A stretch of DNA of 64,000 nt from Eisenbergiella porci (GCF_009696275.1 NZ_VUMI01000002.1:62001-126000); one strand, 5' to 3'. Counted from the first letter of the stretch, positions 53,154-63,314 are shown. The notes: generated by a model from the letters alone, not told the origin. Made by a program: numbers and translations.

Positions 53154-55418
53154 ATGAGAATAGTTGAAACGGGATACCAAAAGGAAAAAACAGAATTTTT
53201 CGGAAGCAAGTTCTGTATCGGGAATGGGTATTACGGATACCGTGGAACCCTGGAGGAATATACAAAAGATCAGTTGGTGGCATGCACTCTTTCAGAGATC
53301 TTTGATGACAGCGGGAACGGCTGGAGAGAGCCGGTAAATGTACCGAATGGTCTGAAATGTACACTTCTGTGTGATGGAGAGGAACTTTCTGTATTGACAA
53401 AGGAACCGGTGGAACATGAGCAGGCATTGGATCTGAAGGGCGGCTTCCATGAAAGAAGGAGCGTATTTGTATCAAAGTCTGGAAAACGAATTGAGATAAA
53501 GACAGAACGATTTGCCTCTCTTAAGGATCTGCATCTTCTGGTGATGAAGTATGCAGTGATTGTGGATGAGAAAGCGGAGCTTGTATGGAAAAGCCATTTC
53601 GACTGCGACATCTGGGATATTAATGGCCCGCATTTCTATGAACAGAAGCAGGGAGAGATTCACGGAATTGACGTGGTTGCTTCCACAACAATCCAGAATA
53701 AGAAGAAGGCTGCAGTAGGCCAGTTTGCCGTCATTCGAGAGGGAGAGGGAAAGCTTCTTCGGGAGAACGGAGAGATTACAGTCACCTCTGTACTTGAGAA
53801 AGGAAAGACTCTTGAAATTGTAAAATATGTGTCTGTCTGCAAGGAAACAGACTGTGTCCTCCCGGAAGTTGCAGCTGCGGACATTTGCTTGGATGCTTCG
53901 GAAAAAGGATATCAGTACTGGAGAGAAGAGCAGGAGAAACTATGGAAAGAGCGCTATGAGCACTTGGGAATTGAGATTATCGGAGATGAGGAGGCACAGC
54001 TTGCTGTTTATTACAGCTGTTACCTTCTACTTTGCTCAGCACCTTTTCATACCGATACGGTTGCAATCCCGGCAAGAGGACTTTCTGGTCAGGTGTACAA
54101 GGGAGCCATGTTCTGGGACACTGAAATCTACATGCTTCCGATGTTTGCCTTCTGCGAACCGGAAGTAGCGAGAAATCTCATGAACTATCGTGTGAAAAAT
54201 CTGGCGGGAGCCTTAAAGAAGGCCGCTGAATATGATTATCAGGGAGCCTTTTTCCCGTGGGAGAGTCAGGAGAACGGTGAGGACGGCTGTACACACTATA
54301 ATCTGACTGATATTTTTACCGGAAGAAAGATGCGGACTTATTTCCGCGATAAGCAGATTCATATCAGTGCAGATGTTGTTTACGGACTCTGGAAATACAT
54401 GATGATTACAGGGGATTATTCCCTTCTGTTCGAAGGCGGTGCGGAGACGATTCTGGAATGTGCAAGATTCTTTTATTCTTACTCATATTACAAAAAGGGG
54501 AAACACAGATATGAGTTCCTTGATGTAACCGGAGCTGATGAATATCACGAGAGAATCAACAATGACGCCTATACAAATTACATGATTGACCTGTCTTTGA
54601 AAACTGCACTGCATGTGATTGAGTATTTAAAGAAAGAAAATCCGGCTTATTTCGAGGAACTTCTGAAAAAGATAGATTTCCCGGATGCAGAACAGATTAT
54701 CGGGGAAATGGCTGTAGAGTTATATCTTCCGCAGCCCAATGCGGACGGAGTGATTGAACAGTTCGACGGATACTTCAAGGAAGAGGATCTCACCATTGAA
54801 GAGCTGTACTCAAGAATTATTAAGCCCAACGAATATCTGGGAAGCCCGACAGGTCTGGCAGTTCATACGCAGATTCTCAAACAGGCAGATGTAGTTCTGC
54901 TCCTGAGCCTTCTGGGTGATCAATTCAGCAGCGAAATAAAGGAAAAGAACTGGAAGTATTACGAACCCCGCACCGAACACGGTTCCAGCTTAAGTACCTG
55001 TATCTATGCGTTACTGGCTGCTCAGATTGGAATGACAGACTGGGCATATAAGTATTTGATGCGGGCAGGTCGGATTGATTTGGATGGAGATTATAAACTT
55101 TATCTGGGAGATCTATATATCGGAGGAACCCATCCGGCAGCAAACGGCGGAACTTGGATGGTAACAGTACAGGGATTTGGAGGATTGACACCTCTGGAAG
55201 AGGGAGTCTCCATTATTCCTCATCTGCCAGAAAAATGGACTCAGCTTTCCTATTGCTTCTACTATGGTACAGGGCGATATCGTGTGAGCATTACAAGTGA
55301 AAAAATCACCCTGGAACCGCTGGAAGGCGAACACATACTGAAGGTAACAACAGAAACAGGAACTTATACCTGCAAGCCAACAGAAAAACTGGAAATTTTA
55401 AGAGGAGATACAAAATGA
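53154..55418 (+). CDS. GH65 family glycoside phosphorylase
   Basis: 754 residues. The N-terminal beta-sandwich (FFGSKFCIGNGYYGYRGTLE) is followed by an (alpha/alpha)6 barrel with the FWDTEIYMLPMF phosphate-side motif and the general acid Glu at about 462 in GADEYHERINNDAYTN, and then a C-terminal jelly roll. GH65 enzymes split alpha-glucosides (maltose, trehalose, kojibiose, nigerose and others) with phosphate to give beta-glucose 1-phosphate. Exact linkage cannot be read. No signal peptide, so it acts inside. Followed with a 4-base overlap by a HAD phosphatase gene that may process the sugar phosphate. Start after GGAGGAG. Confidence 0.93.
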   Translation: MRIVETGYQKEKTEFFGSKFCIGNGYYGYRGTLEEYTKDQLVACTLSEIFDDSGNGWREPVNVPNGLKCTLLCDGEELSVLTKEPVEHEQALDLKGGFHERRSVFVSKSGKRIEIKTERFASLKDLHLLVMKYAVIVDEKAELVWKSHFDCDIWDINGPHFYEQKQGEIHGIDVVASTTIQNKKKAAVGQFAVIREGEGKLLRENGEITVTSVLEKGKTLEIVKYVSVCKETDCVLPEVAAADICLDASEKGYQYWREEQEKLWKERYEHLGIEIIGDEEAQLAVYYSCYLLLCSAPFHTDTVAIPARGLSGQVYKGAMFWDTEIYMLPMFAFCEPEVARNLMNYRVKNLAGALKKAAEYDYQGAFFPWESQENGEDGCTHYNLTDIFTGRKMRTYFRDKQIHISADVVYGLWKYMMITGDYSLLFEGGAETILECARFFYSYSYYKKGKHRYEFLDVTGADEYHERINNDAYTNYMIDLSLKTALHVIEYLKKENPAYFEELLKKIDFPDAEQIIGEMAVELYLPQPNADGVIEQFDGYFKEEDLTIEELYSRIIKPNEYLGSPTGLAVHTQILKQADVVLLLSLLGDQFSSEIKEKNWKYYEPRTEHGSSLSTCIYALLAAQIGMTDWAYKYLMRAGRIDLDGDYKLYLGDLYIGGTHPAANGGTWMVTVQGFGGLTPLEEGVSIIPHLPEKWTQLSYCFYYGTGRYRVSITSEKITLEPLEGEHILKVTTETGTYTCKPTEKLEILRGDTK

Positions 55419-56272
55419 AATATAAGGCAATCTTTTTTGACTGGGATGGAACAGCCGTTTTATCCCGCACAGCACCCACAGAAGTGGTAAGAGAATGCAT
55501 GATTCCACTCTTACGGGAAGGAAAGAAACTCATTATCGTAAGCGGAACTACATACGAGAACATCGCGGAGGGAAAGCTTCATGAACTGCTTCCGAAGGAT
55601 TGTCTAAACAATCTGTACCTGGGTCTTGGAAGAGGGGCATATAACTATGGCTTTAAAGATGGACAGCCTGTTATTCTGCAAGAGAATATGCCGAATCTGG
55701 AAGAACTGATGAAAATCCATCGTGCCAGTTACCGTCTCCACGAGGAGCTGCTTGTAAAGTACGACATCTGTACGGATATTGTATTCAACAGACCGAACTA
55801 CTGCAAGGTGGATCTGATGGCTGCCCATGTCAGAGGTGGGAAGTTGTTCTTACAGCAGGAAGAAATCGATCAGGTAAAAGAGATTCTGACAGAAGGAGGT
55901 CTGACAGGAGGCCTTCTGGAAGTGCTTGCACTCTCAGAAAAGCTGGGTGAGGAAGAAGGAATTAAGCTAAAGGCAACCACGGATGCCAAATATGTAGAGG
56001 TTGGAATCAGTACTAAGAGCGATAACGTAAATTATTTTATGGACCATGTACTGACAGACTTTGGTATCAGTGCGGAGGACTGCTGCTTCTGGGGAGACGA
56101 GTACTGCTATCTGACGGAAGGTGTTCCGGGAAGCGATGCCTATATGATTACAGATATGACACGGGAGGGGGACTTCTTTGATGTATCAAAGGAAAACAGG
56201 ACTCTTCCTGCTGAGGTAAAGTGGCTCGGCGGAGGAATTGAAACCTTTCATGAGTTCTTAAGAAAAGCATAG
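55415..56272 (+). CDS. HAD superfamily hydrolase
   Basis: 285 residues. Motif I FFDWDGTA (Asp9 nucleophile, Asp11), motif II IVSGTT, and motif IV WGDEYCYLTEG. The cap is larger than in beta-phosphoglucomutase (usually ~220 residues), and the layout is closer to sugar-phosphate phosphatases of the Cof/sucrose-phosphatase side. It overlaps the GH65 gene by 4 bases. In most GH65 operons this place is taken by beta-phosphoglucomutase, so this protein may replace that step or dephosphorylate the phosphorolysis product. Function inferred from position only. Confidence 0.82.
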   Translation: MKYKAIFFDWDGTAVLSRTAPTEVVRECMIPLLREGKKLIIVSGTTYENIAEGKLHELLPKDCLNNLYLGLGRGAYNYGFKDGQPVILQENMPNLEELMKIHRASYRLHEELLVKYDICTDIVFNRPNYCKVDLMAAHVRGGKLFLQQEEIDQVKEILTEGGLTGGLLEVLALSEKLGEEEGIKLKATTDAKYVEVGISTKSDNVNYFMDHVLTDFGISAEDCCFWGDEYCYLTEGVPGSDAYMITDMTREGDFFDVSKENRTLPAEVKWLGGGIETFHEFLRKA

Positions 56273-56321
56273 GTGATAAGATACAAATAAGTAAATGAGT
56301 AAGAATACAGGGAGTATTTTC

Positions 56322-56350
56322 TGCGGAGAGTACTCTCTGCATTTTTGCAC
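56322..56350 (+). terminator. Terminator after the HAD gene
   Basis: TGCGGAGA-gtac-TCTCTGCA, then TTTTTGC. It separates the GH65-HAD pair from the binding protein/permease genes. Confidence 0.6.
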
Positions 56351-56522
56351 TTTTTTAACCGGAGAGATGGATAAAAAAGGGAAAGTAAAAAAAGTGCAGG
56401 ATTAGAAAGGGAAGAGGCTGCAAATCATCAAAAAGATACAAGAAGAACATGGTTTTGTTTATTCAGATAGAAGGCAGATAGAAGTATAGTGTAATTACCA
56501 AATGGTTTAAGGAGGAACGAAA

Positions 56523-57887
56523 ATGAAAATGAAAAAGATAACCAACCTGTTACTGGCTGGAGTACTTGTAGGTTCTATGGCTCTGACCGGCTGCGGTTCA
56601 AAAGGAAGCACAGAAGATGCGGCAGCAACTCCGGCAGAGGGAACAGAAGCAACTGCAGAACTTCCCACAGTAACTTTTACTCATGGATATTATCATGATG
56701 AGTCCGAGTGGGCTCCCGCAGCAGAGATGCGCAGAATTTATGACGAGTTTGCAGAGGCACACAAGGATGAATTCAACTTTGTTGTGAAGGCTGACCAGGG
56801 TGGAGCAGAAGGTATCTACAACACAGCTCTGAACGACTTGAGTTCCGGTGAGTTCTACGATATTGCAGACTTCGGCGGCTGGGACATCACAGAGGCAGCT
56901 GCAAGCGCAGGTGCTATCATGGACCTGAAACCGTACTTGGATGCGGATGCAGACCTGAAAGCAGGTGTAGGTATCTGCTATGACCAGAACTTGACTGAAG
57001 ATGGAAAAATCTATTCCGTAAGAGAGCAGGTTGAGGGCGTAGGCTTCTGGTACAATCAGGCACTGTTCGAGCAGGCTGGAGCAACCACTCCGAATCAGTG
57101 GACATCCTGGAAAGACTTTGATGTAGCTGTTGACAAGTTAGTTGAGGCAGGTATTTCTCCGTACAGCCTAAATGCAGGCTGGCCCACCAATATTCTGGCA
57201 GCCGGATATGCACAGAGAGATGAGGCTTCCAGAGAATTCTATGCTAACGGCAAAAATGTAGAGAGCTTCAATGATGAGAGCTTCTTGGGAACCATGGCAT
57301 TCCTGCAGGACAATGTTCTTGCTAAGATTGATGCAGCACACTTCGGACCTGGCGGTGATGATGATAATCAGTACATGGATGACTTTACAAGCGGAGATTC
57401 CGCAATGTTGTTCAACGGTGTATGGGCAACTGGCGATTTCGTTGACTGCGAAGCTGGAATCGAGAACCTGAAACCGGCAGTATTTCCCACAGATGATGGC
57501 AAGAAAGCTGGCCTTCTCTCTGGTGGTTGTGGTTTCGTAGTGTCTGACAGTCTGTCAGACGAACAGAAAGCAATCTGTGTAGAGTTCATCAAATACATGA
57601 CAAGCCCTGAGATTGCATCCAGAATCGTTGAGAATGGTATCGGTATGGTTCCGAGCACAACTGTAAATTACGACGAGGCAGCTGCAAAAGTAGAGAGCAC
57701 AGAAGGAAAGCTTCTTGTTGAGGCATGTAGAACTTTACAGTCTGCAGATGTTCAGGTATTGGGCTGGGGCAACACCTTTGGTGATATGGAAGGCGAAATA
57801 CAGAACAAGTATGCCGGATTGAAGGAAGGCTCCAAGACACCGCAGCAGTTAGTGGAAGAGCTCGACCAGATTAAGGCAGCAGAATAG
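56523..57887 (+). CDS. Sugar ABC transporter substrate-binding lipoprotein (family 1)
   Basis: 454 residues. Lipobox ALTGCGSK (Cys24) followed by an Ala/Thr/Glu-rich spacer. Family 1 binding fold (LPTVTFTHGYYHDESEWAPA; AMLFNGVWATGDF). It precedes the two permease genes, with a hairpin in between that usually keeps binding-protein mRNA in excess. Strong AAGGAGGAAC ribosome binding site. It captures the oligosaccharide for the permeases 57952-59711. No ATPase gene is present, so a shared MsmK-type ATPase is likely. Confidence 0.93.
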   Translation: MKMKKITNLLLAGVLVGSMALTGCGSKGSTEDAAATPAEGTEATAELPTVTFTHGYYHDESEWAPAAEMRRIYDEFAEAHKDEFNFVVKADQGGAEGIYNTALNDLSSGEFYDIADFGGWDITEAAASAGAIMDLKPYLDADADLKAGVGICYDQNLTEDGKIYSVREQVEGVGFWYNQALFEQAGATTPNQWTSWKDFDVAVDKLVEAGISPYSLNAGWPTNILAAGYAQRDEASREFYANGKNVESFNDESFLGTMAFLQDNVLAKIDAAHFGPGGDDDNQYMDDFTSGDSAMLFNGVWATGDFVDCEAGIENLKPAVFPTDDGKKAGLLSGGCGFVVSDSLSDEQKAICVEFIKYMTSPEIASRIVENGIGMVPSTTVNYDEAAAKVESTEGKLLVEACRTLQSADVQVLGWGNTFGDMEGEIQNKYAGLKEGSKTPQQLVEELDQIKAAE

Positions 57888-57900
57888 AAAAGAGTTTTTC

Positions 57901-57934
57901 ATCAGGGACTGTCTTTGATAGTCCCTGATTTTAT
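57901..57934 (+). terminator. Partial terminator between binding protein and permeases
   Basis: Perfect 10-bp stem ATCAGGGACT/AGTCCCTGAT, then TTTTATAAG. Likely lowers permease expression or protects the binding-protein mRNA end. Confidence 0.7.
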
Positions 57935-57951
57935 AAGAGGAGAAAAACAAT

Positions 57952-58872
57952 ATGAAATCAAAGAAACGCAAGCTAAATCAGAGAACAGTGTTTATCATAG
58001 CCTTTTTGCTGCCTTCAGTTTTATTGTTCGCTATTATTTATGCCTATCCATTGGTGAATATATTTCTTACTTCTTTCTGCGAATGGAACTCCAAGAACTT
58101 CGTTTCTCCAAAATTCCTTGGATGGGACCATATGTTTGATAACTACATCAAGATGTTTACGCTGGATGCTAATTTCAAGATGGCACTTTTGAATTCTCTG
58201 AAATGGGTGGTTCTGACTCTTTTGATTCAGGTTCCCTGGTCCGTACTTGTAGCGCTGGTACTCTCAAGCAAGGAAAGAGGATGGCGCTTTATAAGGAATA
58301 TGTTTGTAATTCCCAATATCATTTCCACAGCGGCCATCGGTTTGATTTTCCTGAATCTCTACAGCCCCTCCAGAGGTATCATAACAGAGATTTGTAATAT
58401 GATTGTACCGGAAAGCAACGTGAGTGTTTTGGCAAATGAGAAATGGGCCTTCTGGGGAGTAACCTTTTCCTTTATTTTGTTTGGCGGTTCCTCCTGCCTT
58501 TTATTGCTGACACAGATTTTTTCGATTGATCCGGGAGTTTATGAGGCTGCAAAAATTGATGGAGCCAGCAGTTTTCAGATTGCATTGAAAATAAAACTGC
58601 CGTTAATGAAACCTATGATTGGAACTATTTCGGTAATTGCTGCAAATTACGGCCTGCTGTTGTATAACGAGATTGCATTGATCAGTGGCGGCGGACCGGA
58701 TAATGCAACGTACAGTTTGAGCTATTATATATATAAGACAGCGATGGGAAGTACTAAATTGAATTTTGCCAGAGGTAATGCAGCTGGTGTCGTTCAGATC
58801 ATTCTGGGTGTAGTTTTGGTAGGACTTCTGAATAAAGTACTTCGAACACAGAGTAAGGAGGATATGATGTAA
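57952..58872 (+). CDS. Sugar ABC transporter permease (MalF type)
   Basis: 306 residues, six membrane spans. The EAA loop EAAKIDGASSFQIALKIKLP is the docking site for the ATPase. Typical CUT1 first permease; its stop overlaps the start of the second permease (TAATG). Forms the transmembrane channel with 58872-59711. Confidence 0.95.
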   Translation: MKSKKRKLNQRTVFIIAFLLPSVLLFAIIYAYPLVNIFLTSFCEWNSKNFVSPKFLGWDHMFDNYIKMFTLDANFKMALLNSLKWVVLTLLIQVPWSVLVALVLSSKERGWRFIRNMFVIPNIISTAAIGLIFLNLYSPSRGIITEICNMIVPESNVSVLANEKWAFWGVTFSFILFGGSSCLLLLTQIFSIDPGVYEAAKIDGASSFQIALKIKLPLMKPMIGTISVIAANYGLLLYNEIALISGGGPDNATYSLSYYIYKTAMGSTKLNFARGNAAGVVQIILGVVLVGLLNKVLRTQSKEDMM

Positions 58873-59711
58873 TGGGAAGAGAAAAGGAACGTCCGGAAGG
58901 CGGTAGCATTGTTCTGCGAGTTTTCCGCTATTTCATAATGGCGCTTGTTTTGATTATTTCAGTCTATCCGATTCTCTGGGTTTTCATTTCTTCCTTTAAG
59001 GAAAAACCGGGTGGACTGGGATTGCCGGAGAAATGGATATTTGACGGATATGTTACGATTTTTACAAAATTGGATATTCATACTTACTTCTTTAACAGTA
59101 TTGTGATTACTGCCATTTCAACAATTGTCAGTGTGACAATTATTGCAATGGCCGCTTATGTGGTATCCAGAATGGAATTTAAGGGAAGATGGCTGGTGTC
59201 ACTAATGTTCTCCACAACTCTTTTTATTCCCTCTGTTTCTATTTCCTTCCCTATTTATAGAATGCTTGGAAATCTGGGACTGAAGGACACGAGACTTGGT
59301 GTTATTTTAATCTATTCCGGACTGGGAATCGCGGTAACCTTTTTTATTTTGGAGAGCTATTTCCGTTCGATTCCGAAAGAAATGGAAGAAGCGGCAAGAA
59401 TAGACGGTTGTGGATATGAGGGAACTTTCTTTAAAGTAATTCTTCCGATTGCAAAACCGGGACTTTCCACAGCAGCAATAATGGCTTTTTTGAATAACTG
59501 GAATGAGTTTTATTTTGCTTCTATTTTGCTGAAATCTCCTGAGAAGATGACCATCCCGGCCTTGCTTGGACAGTTTTCTTCGGCATATTCCAAGAACTTG
59601 AACGGAATGTTCTCGGCAATTATTGTTGCAGTACTTCCGACCATTGTCATTTTCTGTTTATTTTCAGAAACCTTTATGAAATCATTAACAGCTGGAGCGG
59701 TGAAAGGATAA
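58872..59711 (+). CDS. Sugar ABC transporter permease (MalG type)
   Basis: 279 residues, six spans, EAA loop EAARIDGCGYEGTFFKVILP. Second permease of the CUT1 pair. It begins in the stop codon of the first permease and is followed 9 bases later by the fucosidase gene, so all belong to one operon. Confidence 0.95.
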   Translation: MGREKERPEGGSIVLRVFRYFIMALVLIISVYPILWVFISSFKEKPGGLGLPEKWIFDGYVTIFTKLDIHTYFFNSIVITAISTIVSVTIIAMAAYVVSRMEFKGRWLVSLMFSTTLFIPSVSISFPIYRMLGNLGLKDTRLGVILIYSGLGIAVTFFILESYFRSIPKEMEEAARIDGCGYEGTFFKVILPIAKPGLSTAAIMAFLNNWNEFYFASILLKSPEKMTIPALLGQFSSAYSKNLNGMFSAIIVAVLPTIVIFCLFSETFMKSLTAGAVKG

Positions 59712-59720
59712 GAGACGTAT

Positions 59721-61037
59721 ATGAACAAGATTATGGATGAGAGAGAAAAAAGAACAGAGTGGTTTATGCATGACAGATTTGGCATGTTCATTCACTGGGG
59801 ATTATATGCGATTCCGGGACGTGGAGCCTGGATTCGCTCTGATGAACAGATTCCTCTGGAGGCGTATGAGCCTTATTTTGAAGAATGGAATCCAATTTTC
59901 TATGATCCGAAGAAGTGGGCAAAGGCAGCCAAGAATGCCGGGATGAAATATGCTGTTCTGACTACAAAGCACCACGAAGGATTTTGCCTCTTTGATAGTG
60001 CCTACACAGACTATAAGAGTACAAATACAAAATGTGGACGAGATTTAGTACGTGAATTTGTGGAGGCTTTCCGTGCAGAGGGATTGAAGGTTGGTTTCTA
60101 CTATTCACTGCTAGACTGGCATCATCCTGATTATCCTGCCTATGGAGATATGTACCATCCGGATAGAGCAAATGAAGCGTATAAAGGTAAAGAGCATAAT
60201 TTTGAACGCTATCTGGACTATATGCATAACCAAGTGAGAGAATTGATGACTAACTATGGAAAAATCGATATTTTATGGTTTGATTTCTCCTATGAAGGTC
60301 ATTTGGGAGAAGACTGGAGAGGAAAAGAGCTGGTTGATATGGTTCGCTCTCTGCAGCCGGATATTATTCTGAATGGAAGGCTGGAGGCCAACGGGGAATC
60401 TTATGGCTCTGTTATGACAGATGACCCCAATATCTTTTCCGGAGATTTTGTCTGTCCTGAAATGATTATTCCGCCGCAGGGGCTTAGAACGCCCTCTGGC
60501 AGAAAGATTCCGTGGGAAGCCTGCTTTACCATGAATAATGAGTGGGGATACATGCCCATGGATATTCATAGAAAAACATCCACGCAGCTGATCAAAAAGC
60601 TTGTAGAGTGTACCAGCAAGAACGGTAATATGCTTCTGAATGTTTCTCCGACTCCCAAGGGAGAGATTCCTGATTGGCAGTTGAAGATTCTGGAAGAAAC
60701 CGGTGAGTGGATGCACGAGAACAGTGACAGTATCTACGGTTGCGGCATGTCTGAATTTGAGAAACCGGAATGGGGAAGATACACCCAGAAAGGTAACAAA
60801 TTGTATGCTCATATTTTGGAAGAAAGTATTGGGGCCATTGCACTGCCGGGAGTGAAAGGTAGAGTAAAGAAAGCAAGAAGACTGGCTGACGGAAGCGAAA
60901 TGCTTCTTTTGACTCCGTGGGTGGCAAAGGAATTCCCGGACTGTGAATTTATCAATTATGCAAATCCGGAATGGGCTTCCTTCCATGTGGATGAAACAAG
61001 AGATAATGTAATCGAATTGGAGTTAATTGAAGACTAA
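59721..61037 (+). CDS. Alpha-L-fucosidase (GH29)
   Basis: 438 residues, no signal peptide, so intracellular. The GH29 barrel starts with WFMHDRFGMFIHWGLYAIPG, and TTKHHEGFCLFDSAYTDY and GKIDILWFDFSYEG are typical; Asp188 in WFDFS is the likely nucleophile. A short C-terminal beta domain is present. It removes alpha-linked fucose from an imported oligosaccharide. Together with GH65 and the transporter it points to a glycan carrying both fucose and an alpha-glucosidic unit, or to substrates handled separately. Same operon as the permeases. Confidence 0.93.
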   Translation: MNKIMDEREKRTEWFMHDRFGMFIHWGLYAIPGRGAWIRSDEQIPLEAYEPYFEEWNPIFYDPKKWAKAAKNAGMKYAVLTTKHHEGFCLFDSAYTDYKSTNTKCGRDLVREFVEAFRAEGLKVGFYYSLLDWHHPDYPAYGDMYHPDRANEAYKGKEHNFERYLDYMHNQVRELMTNYGKIDILWFDFSYEGHLGEDWRGKELVDMVRSLQPDIILNGRLEANGESYGSVMTDDPNIFSGDFVCPEMIIPPQGLRTPSGRKIPWEACFTMNNEWGYMPMDIHRKTSTQLIKKLVECTSKNGNMLLNVSPTPKGEIPDWQLKILEETGEWMHENSDSIYGCGMSEFEKPEWGRYTQKGNKLYAHILEESIGAIALPGVKGRVKKARRLADGSEMLLLTPWVAKEFPDCEFINYANPEWASFHVDETRDNVIELELIED

Positions 61038-61107
61038 GCTACATGTATTGTAAAAGCTAATGTAAGATGATATATTTGGATAAGAACATATTAGGCAGGT
61101 GAGAAAT

Positions 61108-62669
61108 ATGGCATATAAAGTGATGGCTGCTGACGACGAAGCGATTATGCGCAAAGCAATGACAACATTGATCAACTGGGAAGATTTGGGATGTGAGCTA
61201 ATCTATGTTGCATCTACAGGAACAGAGGTCATGGAGCGTTTGGAGTTACTAAAGCCGGTATTCTCATTCTGGATATTCAAATGCCGGGAAAAAACGGGAT
61301 TGAAGCTGCAAAATATATCTGGGAGCAGAAGCTTAAGACAAAAGTAATTCTGCTGACAGCCTATGCGGATTTTTCTTATGCGCAGCAGGCTGTCAGATAC
61401 GATGTGGTCGATTATGTAGTAAAAACCGGTGTCATGGAAGGCATTGTTGAAGCGGTCAGAAAAGCTCAGGATAAAATCAGGGAGGCTGAGGAACATCAGG
61501 TCGGAGATAATCTTTCTGCTTTGCAGGAAAATTTTTTAAAATCTGTGTTTTCAGGCTCCCTATATGAGTTAAAGGATGTTCGGGAAAACGCAGCGAGATT
61601 ACAAATGGATTTCAGTTGTGGTTATCTCTTTGTTATGATTCATTTCCGCATAGAGGAAAATGCAGACTCTGAGAGGCAGAAAAAAATACATAAGAGTCTG
61701 TTAAATTTCCTGAAAATGGTATTTGGAAACAACATGAAGCAGGGTTTCCTAGTGCGAAAGAATATGCTGCTTGTTATGCTTACAGAAATACCGGAACAGG
61801 GATATCAGGAAATAATTAGAGAACAATGTCTGCAGATCATTGACATGATGGATAACTTCATGAAGATGCATGTGTCTATCGGGGTGGGAGAACGCAGCTG
61901 TGATCCGGAGGAGATACAGCGTGAGTACAAGAATGCAGAGTATGCTGTGAGAGAGAATTTTTTTGATGAAGGGTCTAGAATTGTTTTTTATAGACGGGAA
62001 GAACATAACTTGGATAAACAACTTTTGAAAGAAATAGAACTGGAACAGGGAGAACTGCATTTTCTGGTCAAAAAAGGAAATAGGGATGAAGCTTTAGAAG
62101 CATTTCGGAAACTTCTGAATCTGCAGAAACAGGCAGATGAACCTATTAACGCTATCCTCAGTACAGGTGTTAATATTAGGAATTACTGCAAAAAAATACT
62201 GTTGGAATATGACAAGAGTATCTATGATGTTACGCCATATCAAACCAGCATTTCAGAACTGATCTATCGTTGTATGCATGTCCGTGAGTACATGGAAATC
62301 ATGGAAACAATTATTGGGCAGGTTTCAGAATACATTGACGCATCATCCTCCAGAAGAAGTGTACTGATTCAGGAATGTGAGAAATACATTGAAGGAAACT
62401 ATGAGAAAAACATCACAGTTGCTGATATTGCGAGAGATATTGGTGTAAGTATGAGTTATCTCAGCAGAATTTTTAAGGACGAGACAGGGCAGACGATTAT
62501 CTATACCTTGAGCATGAAAAAGTTGGAAAAGGCCAAAGAATATCTGAGAGAAACCGATATGAAGATTTATGAGGTTGCAGAAGCTCTGGGGTTTGAAAAT
62601 ATCACTTACTTCTCCAGATTTTTCAAGAAATATACGAATCTTTCGCCAAAAGAGTATAAAGAAAAATAA
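61108..62669 (+). pseudogene. AraC-type response regulator with a frameshift in the receiver domain
   Basis: From ATG 61108 (CAGGTGAG upstream) the receiver domain reads KVMAADDEAIMRKAMTTLIN and leads to LELLKPV. Then the frame changes: the correct continuation ILILDIQMPGKNGIEAAKYI, with the phospho-accepting Asp, lies in another frame from about 61262. One missing base near 61258-61262 explains it. The rest to 62669 is intact: receiver end (KVILLTAYADFSYAQQA), a ~250-residue linker and a C-terminal AraC helix-turn-helix pair (IARDIGVSMSYLSRIFKDET; EALGFENITYFSRFFKKYTN). Without correction, phosphorylation-dependent activation is lost. Either a true mutation or a sequencing error. Partner of the histidine kinase at 49904-51670. 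Confidence 0.8.
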
Positions 62670-62716
62670 GTTAGATAAGGTATTTGGTGAAGGAGCTTGC
62701 CGTGTATTGAAGATAA

Positions 62717-62893
62717 GACCATTCGGAGGAGTTAAAGTTTTTAAAAGAAAGATGTACTCATTTGGGAATCGGGCAGACCAAAGCAAGAGAGCTGCTCGCG
62801 AATCCGGCAAATGGTTTTACGGTTCGGATTGGAAACAGGCTGTATGCTCATAAGGGGAAGCTGGATATCTGGCTGCTGAACCAGATTGGCTGA
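62717..62893 (+). pseudogene. Excisionase fragment of an integrative element
   Basis: The frame from a stop at 62714 reads THLGIGQTKARELLANPANG and FTVRIGNRLYAHKGKLDIWL, ending in TGA at 62891. This is a winged-helix excisionase (Xis/MerR-like) C-terminal part as found next to integrases in Clostridial conjugative transposons. The start of the gene is missing. It lies 91 bases before the integrase remnant, the normal xis-int order. Confidence 0.75.
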
Positions 62894-62983
62894 AACTAAT
62901 TGAAAAAAAATAGTGTGTATGATAATATGAAGAGGATGTTTGATGCTTTCTTTCATGTGGATATGCACAGAAAGGAGGCACAA

Positions 62984-63213
62984 ATGGGAAAATCCCTTAA
63001 TGGAAAAGAGTTAGGTAGAGGCATTATGCAGAGAAAGAGTGATGGACTCTATCAGGGAAGGTTTGTAAACTGTTTCGGAAAAACGCAGACCATCTATGCA
63101 AAGACGAGATTCGTCAGAAGCTGCGGACAGAGCAGTACGAGGATGAGAAGGCACCTAACGTCATTTCCAAGGATATGACACTGGATGAATGGTATAAAAT
63201 CTGGATGATTTGA
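62984..63213 (+). pseudogene. Tyrosine integrase fragment (N-terminal, frameshifted)
   Basis: ATG 62984 follows AAAGGAGG. The first frame reads GKSLNGKELGRGIMQRKSDG, then LYQGRFVNCFGKTQTIYAKT, the arm-binding start of Tn916-type integrases. The frame is lost near 63105 and continues as DEIRQKLRTEQYEDEKAPN and TLDEWYKIWM to a TGA at 63211. The whole core-binding and catalytic parts are absent. It is a decayed end of an integrated element beside pyrE. Confidence 0.78.
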
Positions 63214-63314
63214 GCCGTGCACCTTGAGAGCAAACGTGTAGAAAGTGTGTAGTAAGGCATTCGGACAAGAACAAAAGGCTGAAAAAGCCCGTAAATACAG
63301 GAGGTTTATTTAGA

